DNA from: Muricauda sp. MAR_2010_75
GTDB taxonomy: Bacteria; Bacteroidota; Bacteroidia; Flavobacteriales; Flavobacteriaceae
Length of the DNA: 64,000 nucleotides
Assembly (NCBI RefSeq): GCF_000745185.1
Contig: NZ_JQNJ01000001.1
Span: 3,144,501-3,208,500, forward strand
Reading direction: 5' to 3'
A program made the position numbers and the translations under genes. Of the stretch, positions 43,097 to 51,976 are shown one piece after another (within the stretch, counting starts at the first letter, position 1; every line of letters begins with the position of its first letter). The notes beneath the pieces are model-generated. The model saw nothing but the letters and a program-made list of their open reading frames with translations. It was not told the origin of the DNA and ran no database searches.

Positions 43097-43939
43097 ATGA
43101 AAAACATTTTGATCCCCATAGATTTTTCAGAAAACTCCAAGAGAGCTTTGCAGTATGCCCAAATATTGTACAGTTCCATGGAGTGCAATTTCTATGTGCT
43201 TAATGTTGGGACCCTCCTGGATACTAAGGCAGACGCTCTCAGCACATCCCAAAAAATAGGTCAGGACACGCCTACCGAAAACACCAAGGAAAAATTACAG
43301 GACTTGGTAGACGAATGCAAAAGGCAGAGCACGGACGCCGGCCATTATTTCTATGCCGTGCACAAATATGGATTTTTTATACAAAGCCTTAAAAAGAGTC
43401 TGGAAGAACATCAGATCAACTTAATTGTTATGGGGACCAAAGGCGCTTCCGGGCTTATGGAAAAAGTTGTGGGGAGCAATGCCGGAGACGTTATCACCAA
43501 AGTGCAGTGCAATACGTTGGTAATCCCCGAAGAGGTCGTTTTTTCCAAACCTAAGGAGATAGCTTTCCCCACGGACTTCAATATTTTTTATTCACATGGT
43601 ATTTTAAGTACAATGGCCGAAGTATTGAAATTGGGGACAGGTAAGCTTCGAATAATGAATGTTACAAAAAATGAAGACGAGCTCCATCTAGAACAAAAAA
43701 AGAACAGGGATTACCTGTTTGATTATTTGGAGGAGACATTTCCAGATAGGTACAGTTTTCATACCATCACCAACAAAAGTGTAAAATCTGCCATTCAATG
43801 TTTTGTGGAGAGCAGGGATATTGAAATGATCATAATGGTGGCCAAAAACCTGAATTTTATCCAACAAATATTATTTGATTCCATTGTGGAAAAAATCAGC
43901 TTTCATACCAAAATTCCATTTTATGTGATTCACGAATAG
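43097..43939 (+). CDS. Universal stress protein, tandem domains (USP 2 of 9)
   Basis: 280 aa. Domain 1 keeps the ATP motif GTKGASGLMEKVVGS. Domain 2 lacks it and instead has the cluster's altered C-terminus (IIMVAKNLNFIQQILFDSIVEK...). First of eight nearly contiguous USPs; starts 68 bp after the regulator gene and has its own site, 43036-43047. Confidence 0.93.
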   Translation: MKNILIPIDFSENSKRALQYAQILYSSMECNFYVLNVGTLLDTKADALSTSQKIGQDTPTENTKEKLQDLVDECKRQSTDAGHYFYAVHKYGFFIQSLKKSLEEHQINLIVMGTKGASGLMEKVVGSNAGDVITKVQCNTLVIPEEVVFSKPKEIAFPTDFNIFYSHGILSTMAEVLKLGTGKLRIMNVTKNEDELHLEQKKNRDYLFDYLEETFPDRYSFHTITNKSVKSAIQCFVESRDIEMIIMVAKNLNFIQQILFDSIVEKISFHTKIPFYVIHE

Positions 43940-43960
43940 GTATTGACGGCCGTTCCGTAT

Positions 43961-44003
43961 TGACCAAAATCATTTCTTACTGTTTTCAGCACCGCTATCT
44001 TTG
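43961..44003 (+). promoter_or_regulatory. TGAY-N4-RTCA site and -7 box of the USP 3-6 operon
   Basis: TGACCAAAATCA (43961-43972) ends 23 bp before TATCTTTG (43996-44003, full match). Transcription would start near 44009, so ATG 44019 is the start and the TTG at 44001 cannot be. Confidence 0.75.
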
Positions 44004-44018
44004 GAAAAAGAGGTCACT

Positions 44019-44864
44019 ATGAGAACCGTACTTATTCCCACAGATTTTTCAAAGAACGCATTACATGCATTACAGTACGCGCAGGAACTCTATAAATGTG
44101 AGCGCACCTGTTTTTTTATTCTACATACCTATATGGATGAGGTGTACGGAGACTTTAAATCCTCTTCTGCAGAAAATAGGGAGGCACAAAAGGAGGCAAA
44201 GGGGAAGGAATCGGAAAAAAAACTGGACAATCTGCTACAGTCTGTAGTGGGGAACCCTCCAAACCCATTGCACAACTTTGAGATGGTGGCTTCTTTTGAT
44301 AGCCTTGTGGATGGAATCAATGATTTTGTCAATGAAATGAACATTGACTTGGTCATTATGGGGACAAAAGGGGGCACCAGTGACCATAAAACTACTTTTG
44401 GCAGTTATACCATAGAAGTTTTTAAATATGTAAAATGTCCTGTGTTGGCCATTCCAGAGGACTTTGAATACAAACAACCCAAGGCCATTCTTTTCCCAAC
44501 AGATTATATGTTGCCCTATAAACGCAGGGAGTTAAAACTCTTGGGTGATTTGGCCGGCAAGTTCAAATCTGAGGTGCACTGCCTTTATTTTACAGATTTT
44601 GATGAGCTGAGCACCAGACAGGAAGACAACAAAAGGTTTTTGGAAGAGGCACTTTCAAAGGCTTACCTTTTTTTTGAAACCACCTCGGTAAAAAATAAGG
44701 CGAATGCCATTCTGGAGTACATAGAAAAAAAGGAAGTGGGCATGTTGGTCATGGTAAATTCAAGGCACTCTTTTTTTGAGGACATGCTCTACCGTTCCAC
44801 TGTTGATTTGCTTGGATTGAAAGTGAAGATTCCATTTTTGGTCATGCAAAATCTCAATCGATGA
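44019..44864 (+). CDS. Universal stress protein (USP 3 of 9)
   Basis: 281 aa from ATG 44019, which gives MRTVLIPTDFSKNALHAL. Domain 1 keeps G-x2-G-x9-GS (GTKGGTSDHKTTFGS). Domain 2 carries the variant block LVMVNSRHSFFEDMLYRSTVDLLG in place of an ATP motif, shared with USPs 4-9. First gene of a four-gene USP operon (20 bp to USP 4). Confidence 0.92.
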   Translation: MRTVLIPTDFSKNALHALQYAQELYKCERTCFFILHTYMDEVYGDFKSSSAENREAQKEAKGKESEKKLDNLLQSVVGNPPNPLHNFEMVASFDSLVDGINDFVNEMNIDLVIMGTKGGTSDHKTTFGSYTIEVFKYVKCPVLAIPEDFEYKQPKAILFPTDYMLPYKRRELKLLGDLAGKFKSEVHCLYFTDFDELSTRQEDNKRFLEEALSKAYLFFETTSVKNKANAILEYIEKKEVGMLVMVNSRHSFFEDMLYRSTVDLLGLKVKIPFLVMQNLNR

Positions 44865-44884
44865 ACATTTAAAAAATCACAAAG

Positions 44885-45772
44885 ATGAAAAAGATATTGT
44901 TGCCCACCGATTTTTCCAAGAACGCTTGGAATGCCATTGATTATGCACTCAACTTTTTCAAAAATGAAAAATGCAAATTTTATTTGTTGAATGCCTATAC
45001 TCCATCCTTTTATAGAGTAGATTATATGTTTGGAGGGCCGGCACAAAGTGCCATTCCGGATATTGGTGTCGATCTTTCGCTCGAAGGGTTGGAACATGCC
45101 ATGGAACGCATCAAAAAAGAATATAAAAACCCCAACCACCAATTTAAGGCCTTGTCAGCTTTTAATACATTAACAGATGAAGTTCGGGAAGTCTGTGAGG
45201 ACAAAAAAATAGATATGGTGGTTATGGGAACCCAGGGAGCATCTGGTGCCAAAGAATTTTTCTTAGGTTCCAATACCATTCATGTCATTAGAAAGGCCAG
45301 TGTTCCTGTCCTGGCGGTTCCTACAAAATATGCTTTCAAGGAAATAAAAAAAGTTCTTTTGCCTACGGGATATTGGTCCAAGTACAAATCGAAGGAGATA
45401 GCACCTTTGCTAGATCTTGTTAAGACATTCGGAGCCACCTTACATGTTGTGCATGTGGTTGAAGAACATGACTTGACTAAGGTACAGATGGAAAATAAAA
45501 AACATTTGGAGCGATTATTGGAAGGGGTTCCAACAGTTTTTAAGGACATTACCGATGATTACATGCCCAATGGCCTACATACCTATATTGAAAAGAATGC
45601 TATTGGACTCATTGCCATGATGAACCGAAAACATTCTTTTTTGGAGCGGCTTGTGCTCAAACAAAATGTAGATGCTATAGGGTACCATAGTGCAGTGCCC
45701 TTTTTGGTGTTGCCCGACACAGCTGAAATATCAAAAATTGGAAATAATGAAAAATATACTCTTGCCCACTGA
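44885..45772 (+). CDS. Universal stress protein (USP 4 of 9)
   Basis: 295 aa, starting MKKILLPTDFSKNAWNAI. ATP motif GTQGASGAKEFFLGS in domain 1; domain 2 has the variant IAMMNRKHSFLERLVLKQNVDAIG. It is closest in sequence to USP 7 (47907), with nearly the same YTPxxYRVDY segment. Its end overlaps the start of USP 5 by 26 bp. Confidence 0.93.
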   Translation: MKKILLPTDFSKNAWNAIDYALNFFKNEKCKFYLLNAYTPSFYRVDYMFGGPAQSAIPDIGVDLSLEGLEHAMERIKKEYKNPNHQFKALSAFNTLTDEVREVCEDKKIDMVVMGTQGASGAKEFFLGSNTIHVIRKASVPVLAVPTKYAFKEIKKVLLPTGYWSKYKSKEIAPLLDLVKTFGATLHVVHVVEEHDLTKVQMENKKHLERLLEGVPTVFKDITDDYMPNGLHTYIEKNAIGLIAMMNRKHSFLERLVLKQNVDAIGYHSAVPFLVLPDTAEISKIGNNEKYTLAH

Positions 45773-46598
45773 TTTTTCCAAAGATGCTTGGAATGCCATT
45801 TTCATGGCGGTTAAACTTTATGCCGATTTGGAATGCAAATTTTATGTATTGCATGCCTATGAGCCCAAAAAAGAAAACATTGCAGGGTTTAAGAGCAGCA
45901 CTAGGGCAGGAGTGGTATATCAATCCCTTTCGGAAGCCTCATCGGGTCAACTTGGAGAGGTCATGGACTACCTGGAGGAAAACCACAAGAACCCAAAGCA
46001 TACTTTTGAAATGCTGTCCATGGCCGGAGGGCTGGTAGAGGCCATTCGGGACCTCATTCCAAAGTACGATATAGATACGATTGTCATGGGAACCAAAGGT
46101 TCAACCGGTGCCAAGGAAATTTTTATGGGCAGTAATGCCGTAAAAGTTTTAAAGCATATTAAAAACTGTACCACTGTAGTGGTTCCTGAATTGTATGATT
46201 TCCAAAAACTGGAATCGCTGGTTTTCCCAACAGAGTATGCCCATTTTTTTCCGAAAAATGTGCTCCGTCCTTTATTGCAATTGGTTAAACTGTGGGGCTC
46301 CAAGGTTAAAATACTCCATGTGGCACAAACCTTCAGTCTATTGGATAGACAAAAAGCAAATAAGGAAATCTTGAAAAAACGGTTTGAAGCCCATCCCACC
46401 TCGTTCCACAAAGTGGTGATAAAGACCACAGTGGCCGAGGCCATTCGGCAATTTGCGCAAGAGGAGAGGGCCGACTTGATTGTGCTCACCAACTATTCCC
46501 ATGATTTTTTTGATAAACTAACGCAGGAACCCGTGGTAAAAAATGTAACTTTTAGAACCGAAATCCCTTTGATGGTACTACCGGACTTTCAGGGATAG
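45747..46598 (+). CDS. Universal stress protein (USP 5 of 9)
   Basis: 283 aa from ATG 45747 (MKNILLPTDFSKDAWNAI). A longer frame starts at 45690 but lies inside USP 4. ATP motif GTKGSTGAKEIFMGS in domain 1. In domain 2 the variant is IVLTNYSHDFFDKLTQEPVVK. Third gene of the operon; 26-bp overlap with USP 4 suggests coupled translation. Confidence 0.92.
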   Translation: MKNILLPTDFSKDAWNAIFMAVKLYADLECKFYVLHAYEPKKENIAGFKSSTRAGVVYQSLSEASSGQLGEVMDYLEENHKNPKHTFEMLSMAGGLVEAIRDLIPKYDIDTIVMGTKGSTGAKEIFMGSNAVKVLKHIKNCTTVVVPELYDFQKLESLVFPTEYAHFFPKNVLRPLLQLVKLWGSKVKILHVAQTFSLLDRQKANKEILKKRFEAHPTSFHKVVIKTTVAEAIRQFAQEERADLIVLTNYSHDFFDKLTQEPVVKNVTFRTEIPLMVLPDFQG

Positions 46599-46616
46599 CA
46601 CAGAAACCATAAAGAC

Positions 46617-47471
46617 ATGAAACGAATTGTATTGCCCACCGATTTTTCCAAAAATGCATGGAATGCCATTGCCTATGCACTTTCCATCTTCAAAGGTGTG
46701 GAGTGCGAATTTTTCATTGTCAACGCCTACCAAGTGGGGTCTTCCGGCTTGGCAACCAAAATGGGCAGGGCCAATGATACCCGTTTGTACCGATTGATGA
46801 AGGAGCAATCTGAACGGGAACTCAACAGAGTCCTGGAAAAAGTCAAAGAAACCGACAACAATCCCAAGCATAGCTTCAATACGTTGTCCATTGTGGATAA
46901 CCTTGTCAATGCCGTTGGGAAAACGGTCTACAATAAAGAGATCGATTACATTGTTATGGGAACCAAAGGGGCATCTGGACTAAAAGAAGTATTTATGGGC
47001 AGCAATACGTACAAAATCATCAATGAAATTGATTTCTGTCCCATTATAGCCGTACCAGACGAATTTCAGGTCAAGGATTCTATCGACACTATTGTATTGG
47101 CCACGGGCTACGAGCATCTTTTTGAGACCTACGAACTGAATCCTCTTTTTAAATTGGCAAAGCTTTTTGATTCTGAAATATGGGTGACCTATGCCGGAGA
47201 TCCAACTGAGTTGACACCTCAACAGCTTGCATCTAAAAAAGTCATGGAAAAGAAGTTGAAAAGCATAAAGCACAAATTTGTTGAAGTGGAAAAGGGTAGC
47301 TCAATATACAGTGCCATTCAAAAGACCATAGTCGAAAACGAGGAAGTGGACATGGTGGCCATGATAAATTATGGGCACGGTTTTTTTGAAAAGCTCACCC
47401 ATGAGGCCGTGATTAAAAAAATCTCCTTCAATACCCAAGTGCCTTTTTTAGTGATGCATCTGTTTGAGTAA
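46617..47471 (+). CDS. Universal stress protein (USP 6 of 9)
   Basis: 284 aa, MKRIVLPTDFSKNAWNAI. ATP motif GTKGASGLKEVFMGS. The domain 2 variant is VAMINYGHGFFEKLTHEAVIKK, nearly the same as USP 5. Last gene of the USP 3-6 operon, convergent with thioredoxin (23 bp between stops). Confidence 0.93.
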   Translation: MKRIVLPTDFSKNAWNAIAYALSIFKGVECEFFIVNAYQVGSSGLATKMGRANDTRLYRLMKEQSERELNRVLEKVKETDNNPKHSFNTLSIVDNLVNAVGKTVYNKEIDYIVMGTKGASGLKEVFMGSNTYKIINEIDFCPIIAVPDEFQVKDSIDTIVLATGYEHLFETYELNPLFKLAKLFDSEIWVTYAGDPTELTPQQLASKKVMEKKLKSIKHKFVEVEKGSSIYSAIQKTIVENEEVDMVAMINYGHGFFEKLTHEAVIKKISFNTQVPFLVMHLFE

Positions 47472-47494
47472 ACGGAGAGGTGGTACGGAATAGG

Positions 47495-47794
47495 TTACAT
47501 GAAGGATCTTACCACTTGAACAATCTCGGATTTTTGCAATACACCAGATTGACGCCATAGCTGTTGTCCCTTTCTAAAGAGCAGCATGGTGGGCACTCCC
47601 CGCACTTGGTATTGGTTGGCCAAAGACTGATTTTTATCCACATCAATTTTCACGATTTTTACTGAATTCCCCAACTCATCCTTCACTTCTTTTAGAATGG
47701 GAGCCAACATTTTGCATGGTCCGCACCATTCTGCGGAAAAATCGATCAATACCAGTTGGTCGGCGTCTATCAGTGCGCTAAAATTTCCTTTCAT
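47495..47794 (-). CDS. trxA: Thioredoxin
   Basis: 99 aa from ATG 47794; the seven extra upstream codons are in the promoter-side leader. WCGPC active site with Cys24 and Cys27, then cis-Pro (VRGVPTMLLF). It reduces protein disulfides in the cytoplasm. It may be driven by the shared island site 47848-47859 in the minus direction, with a weaker box. Confidence 0.95.
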   Translation of the reverse strand: MKGNFSALIDADQLVLIDFSAEWCGPCKMLAPILKEVKDELGNSVKIVKIDVDKNQSLANQYQVRGVPTMLLFRKGQQLWRQSGVLQKSEIVQVVRSFM

Positions 47795-47816
47795 CAGTAC
47801 AATATTTATATACAAT

Positions 47817-47890
47817 GCAATTTATGAAATCCCATCTTTTTGGGAATTGATGAAAATCATGGTATAAGATTGGAGCCAGATGTAGCTTTG
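47817..47890. promoter_or_regulatory. Bidirectional promoter sharing one TGAY-N4-RTCA site (thioredoxin / USP 7)
   Basis: TGATGAAAATCA (47848-47859) is 23 bp from plus-strand TAGCTTTG (47883-47890, full match) and 23 bp from minus-strand TAAATTGC (47817-47824, weaker). Confidence 0.7.
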
Positions 47891-47906
47891 TTAAAATTAA
47901 CACGCC

Positions 47907-48749
47907 ATGATTAGGATAGTAGTGCCCACTGATTTTTCGGAGAACGCATTCAATGCCATTGAGTATGCGGCCATATTGTTTAAGGATACCACTTGTATCT
48001 TTTACCTGTTACATGCCTATACACCGCCCATTTATCGTGTTGACTATGCGTTGGGCAGTCCTGGCCAGCTAGGGCTTCCTGATGGCCATAAATACAGCGC
48101 GGAGGCTGCTTTGGACAAAACCCGAAAACGAATTAAGGCAAAATATGATAATCCCATACATGAATATGTGACCCATGCGGCATTCAATACCTTGGGAGAT
48201 GAAATGAAGACCATGATCAATAAAGAGAATATAGATTTGGTCATCATGGGGACCCAAGGCGCAACAGGGGCCAAAGAGATATTGTTCGGCTCAAATACGG
48301 TCCAGGTACTTAACAAAGCCATTGTTCCGGTTTTGGCCGTTCCATCCGATTATGGTTTCAACCCACCAAAAAGAATATTGTTTCCCACAGATTATGAAGT
48401 GGACTATGCAAAAACCGATTTCGGGTTTTTGTTGGAGCTGTCAAAATCATGGGGCTCTAGACTTCATGTGATGCATGTTTCCCCTCCCGATGGACTTACA
48501 CCACAACAGAAAAAGAACAAAGCCAATCTTGAGAAACTGATGTTGGAAAGTGACCATCTGATGCACGATCTTCCCGATCAGGAGCTTATTGAGGCCATAA
48601 ATCTATTTCAGGAAGAGTTGCCCGTTGATATGTTGGCCATGATTAAAAACAAGCACTCCTTTTTGGAACGCCTATTTGTGGAACCAGTGATCAGAAATAT
48701 AGGACTGCATAGCAAAATCCCATTTTTGGTGCTTCCGTACAACCTTTAA
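47907..48749 (+). CDS. Universal stress protein (USP 7 of 9)
   Basis: 280 aa. ATP motif GTQGATGAKEILFGS; domain 2 variant LAMIKNKHSFLERLFVEPVIRNIG. High similarity to USP 4 suggests a duplication skipping over USPs 5-6. First gene of a two-gene unit with USP 8 (10 bp gap). Confidence 0.93.
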   Translation: MIRIVVPTDFSENAFNAIEYAAILFKDTTCIFYLLHAYTPPIYRVDYALGSPGQLGLPDGHKYSAEAALDKTRKRIKAKYDNPIHEYVTHAAFNTLGDEMKTMINKENIDLVIMGTQGATGAKEILFGSNTVQVLNKAIVPVLAVPSDYGFNPPKRILFPTDYEVDYAKTDFGFLLELSKSWGSRLHVMHVSPPDGLTPQQKKNKANLEKLMLESDHLMHDLPDQELIEAINLFQEELPVDMLAMIKNKHSFLERLFVEPVIRNIGLHSKIPFLVLPYNL

Positions 48750-48759
48750 CCAATAAGCC

Positions 48760-49575
48760 ATGTTACAGATTCTAGTGCCCACCGATTTTTCCAACAATTC
48801 ATACAATGCACTGTTTTATGCCGCCCAACTGTTTAAAGAGGAGAAATGTAATTTTCATATTGTGAATGTTTGCGGCAACGAAGGCGATTCAAAAATTGAG
48901 GAAGCCAAGATAGAGTCCGCCCAAGGTCTTGACTCCATCTGCCATAGGCTAATCCGGGATGTTGGGAATAACAAAAAACACCAACTGAAAAAAGTCTCGT
49001 TATGCTCAAGTGTAACCAAAGGTATTTGCGATTATGCCGAAAAGCATAAGGTAGGCCTCATGGTAATCGGAAATAAAGCAAAAGAGGAGGTAAAACATAT
49101 TTTGTTCGGTACAAATGCCATGCAATTGGTGCGGGAAGTAACCACTTGCCCCATTCTCATCGTTCCCTTGGAAATTGACTTTAAAAAGGTGGAAAAGATT
49201 GCTTTTATCTCCAACTACGCCAACCCTATTTCAAAGGAGAACATCCACACCCTGCAATTTTTTCAAACAGTGACGCAAAGTGCCATGGTGCCCATGAGCA
49301 TTGATGATGGAAAATTGGATAAAGATGGTCTGGAAAACAAGAACAGTTTTTTTAAAGCGTTTTCCAAAATTATTTCCAAAGAGGTGGTATTGCCCGTTTT
49401 TGAAGATAAAACAAAGACCATTTTAGAGTTTGTGGACCTTTGGAGCATAGATATGCTCTGTATGGTGTATTATCCGCATCATTTTTTCTTGGAGTTTATC
49501 GGCAATGGAATCATTAAGGAATTGAACACTAAACTATCCGTCCCTTTTTTGATTTTGCCCAATCGGGCAAATTGA
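48760..49575 (+). CDS. Universal stress protein with degenerate ATP motif (USP 8 of 9)
   Basis: 271 aa, shortest of the array. The nucleotide motif is broken: IGNKAKEEVKHILFGTN lacks the second glycine of G-x2-G. Domain 2 has LCMVYYPHHFFLEFIGNGIIKE. It may have lost ATP binding, as UspA-type (non-ATP) proteins have. Its stop codon TGA is also the first half of the palindrome serving USP 9. Confidence 0.88.
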   Translation: MLQILVPTDFSNNSYNALFYAAQLFKEEKCNFHIVNVCGNEGDSKIEEAKIESAQGLDSICHRLIRDVGNNKKHQLKKVSLCSSVTKGICDYAEKHKVGLMVIGNKAKEEVKHILFGTNAMQLVREVTTCPILIVPLEIDFKKVEKIAFISNYANPISKENIHTLQFFQTVTQSAMVPMSIDDGKLDKDGLENKNSFFKAFSKIISKEVVLPVFEDKTKTILEFVDLWSIDMLCMVYYPHHFFLEFIGNGIIKELNTKLSVPFLILPNRAN

Positions 49576-49615
49576 CCTAAATCATGGCATAGGATAACAA
49601 CCTGATGTAGCTTTA
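49573..49615 (+). promoter_or_regulatory. TGAY-N4-RTCA site and -7 box of the USP 9/baeRF-like unit
   Basis: TGACCTAAATCA (49573-49584) ends 23 bp before TAGCTTTA (49608-49615). The TGA of the site is the stop codon of USP 8. Confidence 0.7.
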
Positions 49616-49635
49616 AGGTAAAAAGAAAGCCAATC

Positions 49636-50487
49636 ATGGACAAAAGAGTGTTGTTACCCACCGATTATTCAAAAAATGCATTGAATGCCATTAGATATGC
49701 TTTAGATCTTTATAAAGACATTCGTTGTGATTTTTATATTTTGAATGCTTTTCACGTTTCAAACTATACTTTGGACAGCATGATGGTCCCCGAACCCGGC
49801 GAACGTTTTTACGATTTGGCCAAAAAAGAATCGGAGGAAGGCATGAAGCGGCTCATGGAAATCATAAAACTTCACCCCGAAAATCCAAAACACAGGTTCC
49901 ATACCATTTCAACCTTTAACAGTTTAGTAGAAGCCATTAAGAATGTAATTGCAAAGCAGGACATTGACATAATTGTTATGGGAACCAAAGGCCTGACCGA
50001 ATCAAAGGCCAGGATTTTTGGCACCAACACGGTATCTGTGATGGAAAGCATAAAAAAATGCCCTGTTATTGCCGTACCCAGTGATTATTTATACGCTCCA
50101 CCCAAAGAGATTGTTTTTCCAACTGATTATAAAACGGACTACAAAAAGACAGAGATGGCCCAATTGGTGGAAATTGCAAAGCTTCACGGGTCAAAAATCA
50201 ATGTGGTGCATATTGATAAGAACAAGGATGGAAAACTCAACAAACAAGAAAAGACCAACAAACAGTTGTTGCAAGATATCTTGGATGGCACCGATTATGA
50301 AATTCATTTTTTGTCAGCTGTAAAAATAAGCAAGGGCATCAACCTTTTTATTGAAAGCAAGGATTGTGATATGATTGCCTTTTTGAACAGAAAGCACCTG
50401 TTTTTTGGGAGCATACTTTCCAATCCTTTGGTCAAGGAAATTGGGTACGATCCCAAAATACCCATTTTGGAACTGAATGATAATTGA
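49636..50487 (+). CDS. Universal stress protein (USP 9 of 9)
   Basis: 283 aa, MDKRVLLPTDYSKNALNAI. ATP motif GTKGLTESKARIFGT in domain 1 (T in place of S). Domain 2 variant MIAFLNRKHLFFGSILSNPLVKEIG. Probably co-transcribed with the small gene 12 bp downstream. Confidence 0.92.
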   Translation: MDKRVLLPTDYSKNALNAIRYALDLYKDIRCDFYILNAFHVSNYTLDSMMVPEPGERFYDLAKKESEEGMKRLMEIIKLHPENPKHRFHTISTFNSLVEAIKNVIAKQDIDIIVMGTKGLTESKARIFGTNTVSVMESIKKCPVIAVPSDYLYAPPKEIVFPTDYKTDYKKTEMAQLVEIAKLHGSKINVVHIDKNKDGKLNKQEKTNKQLLQDILDGTDYEIHFLSAVKISKGINLFIESKDCDMIAFLNRKHLFFGSILSNPLVKEIGYDPKIPILELNDN

Positions 50488-50499
50488 AAATAGGAAAGC

Positions 50500-50919
50500 A
50501 TGAAACAGATCGGAATTTGGATGGATAAACAGGAAGCCAAGGGCGTGGTCTTCGAAAACGGAAAGGAAAGTAGTTTTCACATTCCTTCGGAAATGGATTT
50601 TTTTAACCCCAAAGGCGGTGCACGTTCCAAAACCAAGTGGGGACCACAAGATGTGGTTCAGGACAGCAAATATCTGGAAACGGAAAAGCACCAGTTCAGA
50701 CGCTATTTTCAAAAAATCGTGGAAGCTATCCAAGATGCGGACCAATTGGCACTTTATGGGCCCGCGGAGGCTTCGGAAAAATTTGAAAAGGAATTGGAAG
50801 AAAACCACCGGCAATTGGCCGATAAGGTGAAAATTCGGGAAAAGGCGGATAGCATGACCGATAACCAATTCAAGGCAATGGTGAAACGTTTTTTTAAAAT
50901 AGATGATCAACCTCAATGA
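50500..50919 (+). CDS. baeRF/eRF1-like small protein
   Basis: 139 aa. It begins KQIGIWMDKQEAKGVVFENG, and mid-protein has ILE-like text ALYGPAEASEKFEKELEENHRQLADK; this pattern is like the bacterial/archaeal eRF1-related (baeRF) family with the strand-helix 'L.GPG.AK..F...L' motif. Members are thought to act on ribosomes, often under stress. Identification is moderate. Same operon as USP 9 (12 bp). Confidence 0.55.
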   Translation: MKQIGIWMDKQEAKGVVFENGKESSFHIPSEMDFFNPKGGARSKTKWGPQDVVQDSKYLETEKHQFRRYFQKIVEAIQDADQLALYGPAEASEKFEKELEENHRQLADKVKIREKADSMTDNQFKAMVKRFFKIDDQPQ

Positions 50920-50942
50920 ACCTTTTGGACAAAGGACCAAAT

Positions 50943-50985
50943 TGACTTATATCATTTCATAGCAACCAACCAAACCGTATTTTCA
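50943..50985 (+). promoter_or_regulatory. TGAY-N4-RTCA site and -7 box of the coiled-coil/Hsp20 unit
   Basis: TGACTTATATCA (50943-50954) ends 23 bp before TATTTTCA (50978-50985, 4 of 6 informative bases). Confidence 0.6.
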
Positions 50986-51017
50986 TGATTAAATTAAATC
51001 GATGAAAGAATAGGGTC

Positions 51018-51422
51018 ATGGTTGTACAGAACAAAATAGAAGATCTTCACATTGAGCTACAAAACTGGAAGTCCCATCTGCAGTTCATCGAGGATGAAAT
51101 GTCCTTCATTCAGAAGTTGTTGAATTCATATGTTTTTGAACCTAGAACCCCCAATTTGTTTGAGCGATTGGAACTGTTCAAACAAGAGTTCATGGAATCA
51201 AAAAAAGAGAAGGAACGACTTAAAAAGATGATTTGTGGCCATGAAAGCCATTTAGGGGGCATCTTTGAGTGTACCACTAAGACCTGTGATGAGAGCTACT
51301 ACGAAAAGCATAACAAATTGCAGAATAGGGTCTCGCAATTTCTGGACAATTACCTAAATCTCAAAACCAAGGTGTACAGTTATGCGGGGTCTGTATTGAA
51401 AAGAAGGAAGCCCGTGGATTGA
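51018..51422 (+). CDS. Small coiled-coil protein, paralog 2 of 3
   Basis: 134 aa, charged and helical. Shares the W-x3-L-x-F-x-x-(D/E)E block with the proteins at 22569 and 51977 (LQNWKSHLQFIEDEMSFIQKLL). Two Cys (CGHESHL and CTTKTC) occur here only. Starts the operon that contains Hsp20 (61 bp gap). Function unknown. Confidence 0.7.
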   Translation: MVVQNKIEDLHIELQNWKSHLQFIEDEMSFIQKLLNSYVFEPRTPNLFERLELFKQEFMESKKEKERLKKMICGHESHLGGIFECTTKTCDESYYEKHNKLQNRVSQFLDNYLNLKTKVYSYAGSVLKRRKPVD

Positions 51423-51483
51423 TGTTCATCTTTCTACGTTGATCAATTTAAAAACTAAGTTCATTAATCTAAAACCTATCATT

Positions 51484-51924
51484 ATGTCACTTGTTAAATT
51501 TAATGGAAAACGATTTCCATGGAACGAAAGCTTGGTCGATTTCTTTAATCGCGATGCATTTATTGATGATGATTTTTTTAATTTGGAAAAGTCACATCCC
51601 TCAATGAATGTGAAGGAGCATGATGGTGATTTTGAAATTGAGATCGCGGCCCCAGGGTTCGATAAAAAAGATTTTGAGATCACTATCAAGGATGACATCT
51701 TGGAAGTTTCCGCCAAAAAAAGCAAAGAGGAGACCGAAAAAGATGAGGATTACACCCGAAGGGAGTTCAATTACAGTGCGTTTACCAGAACCATGCAGTT
51801 GCCCAACTCGGTGGACCAATCTAAAGATGTAAAAGCAACCTATAAAAACGGTATTCTAAAGCTGAACCTTCTTAAAATGGAGGAAGCCAAAGAAAACCAA
51901 AAAAAGGTCATTGAGGTTGTTTAA
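51484..51924 (+). CDS. Hsp20/alpha-crystallin small heat-shock protein
   Basis: 146 aa from ATG 51484 (MSLVKFNGKRFPWNESLVDF); a longer frame to 51439 starts from TTG and is unneeded. The alpha-crystallin domain covers ~40-130 with VKEHDGDFEIEIAAPGFDKKDFEIT (split), DDILEVSA and the C-terminal A-x-x-x-NGILKLNL. ATP-independent holdase. It sits between the two coiled-coil paralogs, as HspX sits within DosR operons. Confidence 0.93.
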   Translation: MSLVKFNGKRFPWNESLVDFFNRDAFIDDDFFNLEKSHPSMNVKEHDGDFEIEIAAPGFDKKDFEITIKDDILEVSAKKSKEETEKDEDYTRREFNYSAFTRTMQLPNSVDQSKDVKATYKNGILKLNLLKMEEAKENQKKVIEVV

Positions 51925-51976
51925 ATGAGAACACGCGGCAAATGGGTTCCCATTTGCCGCAACAATACCAAAAGCT

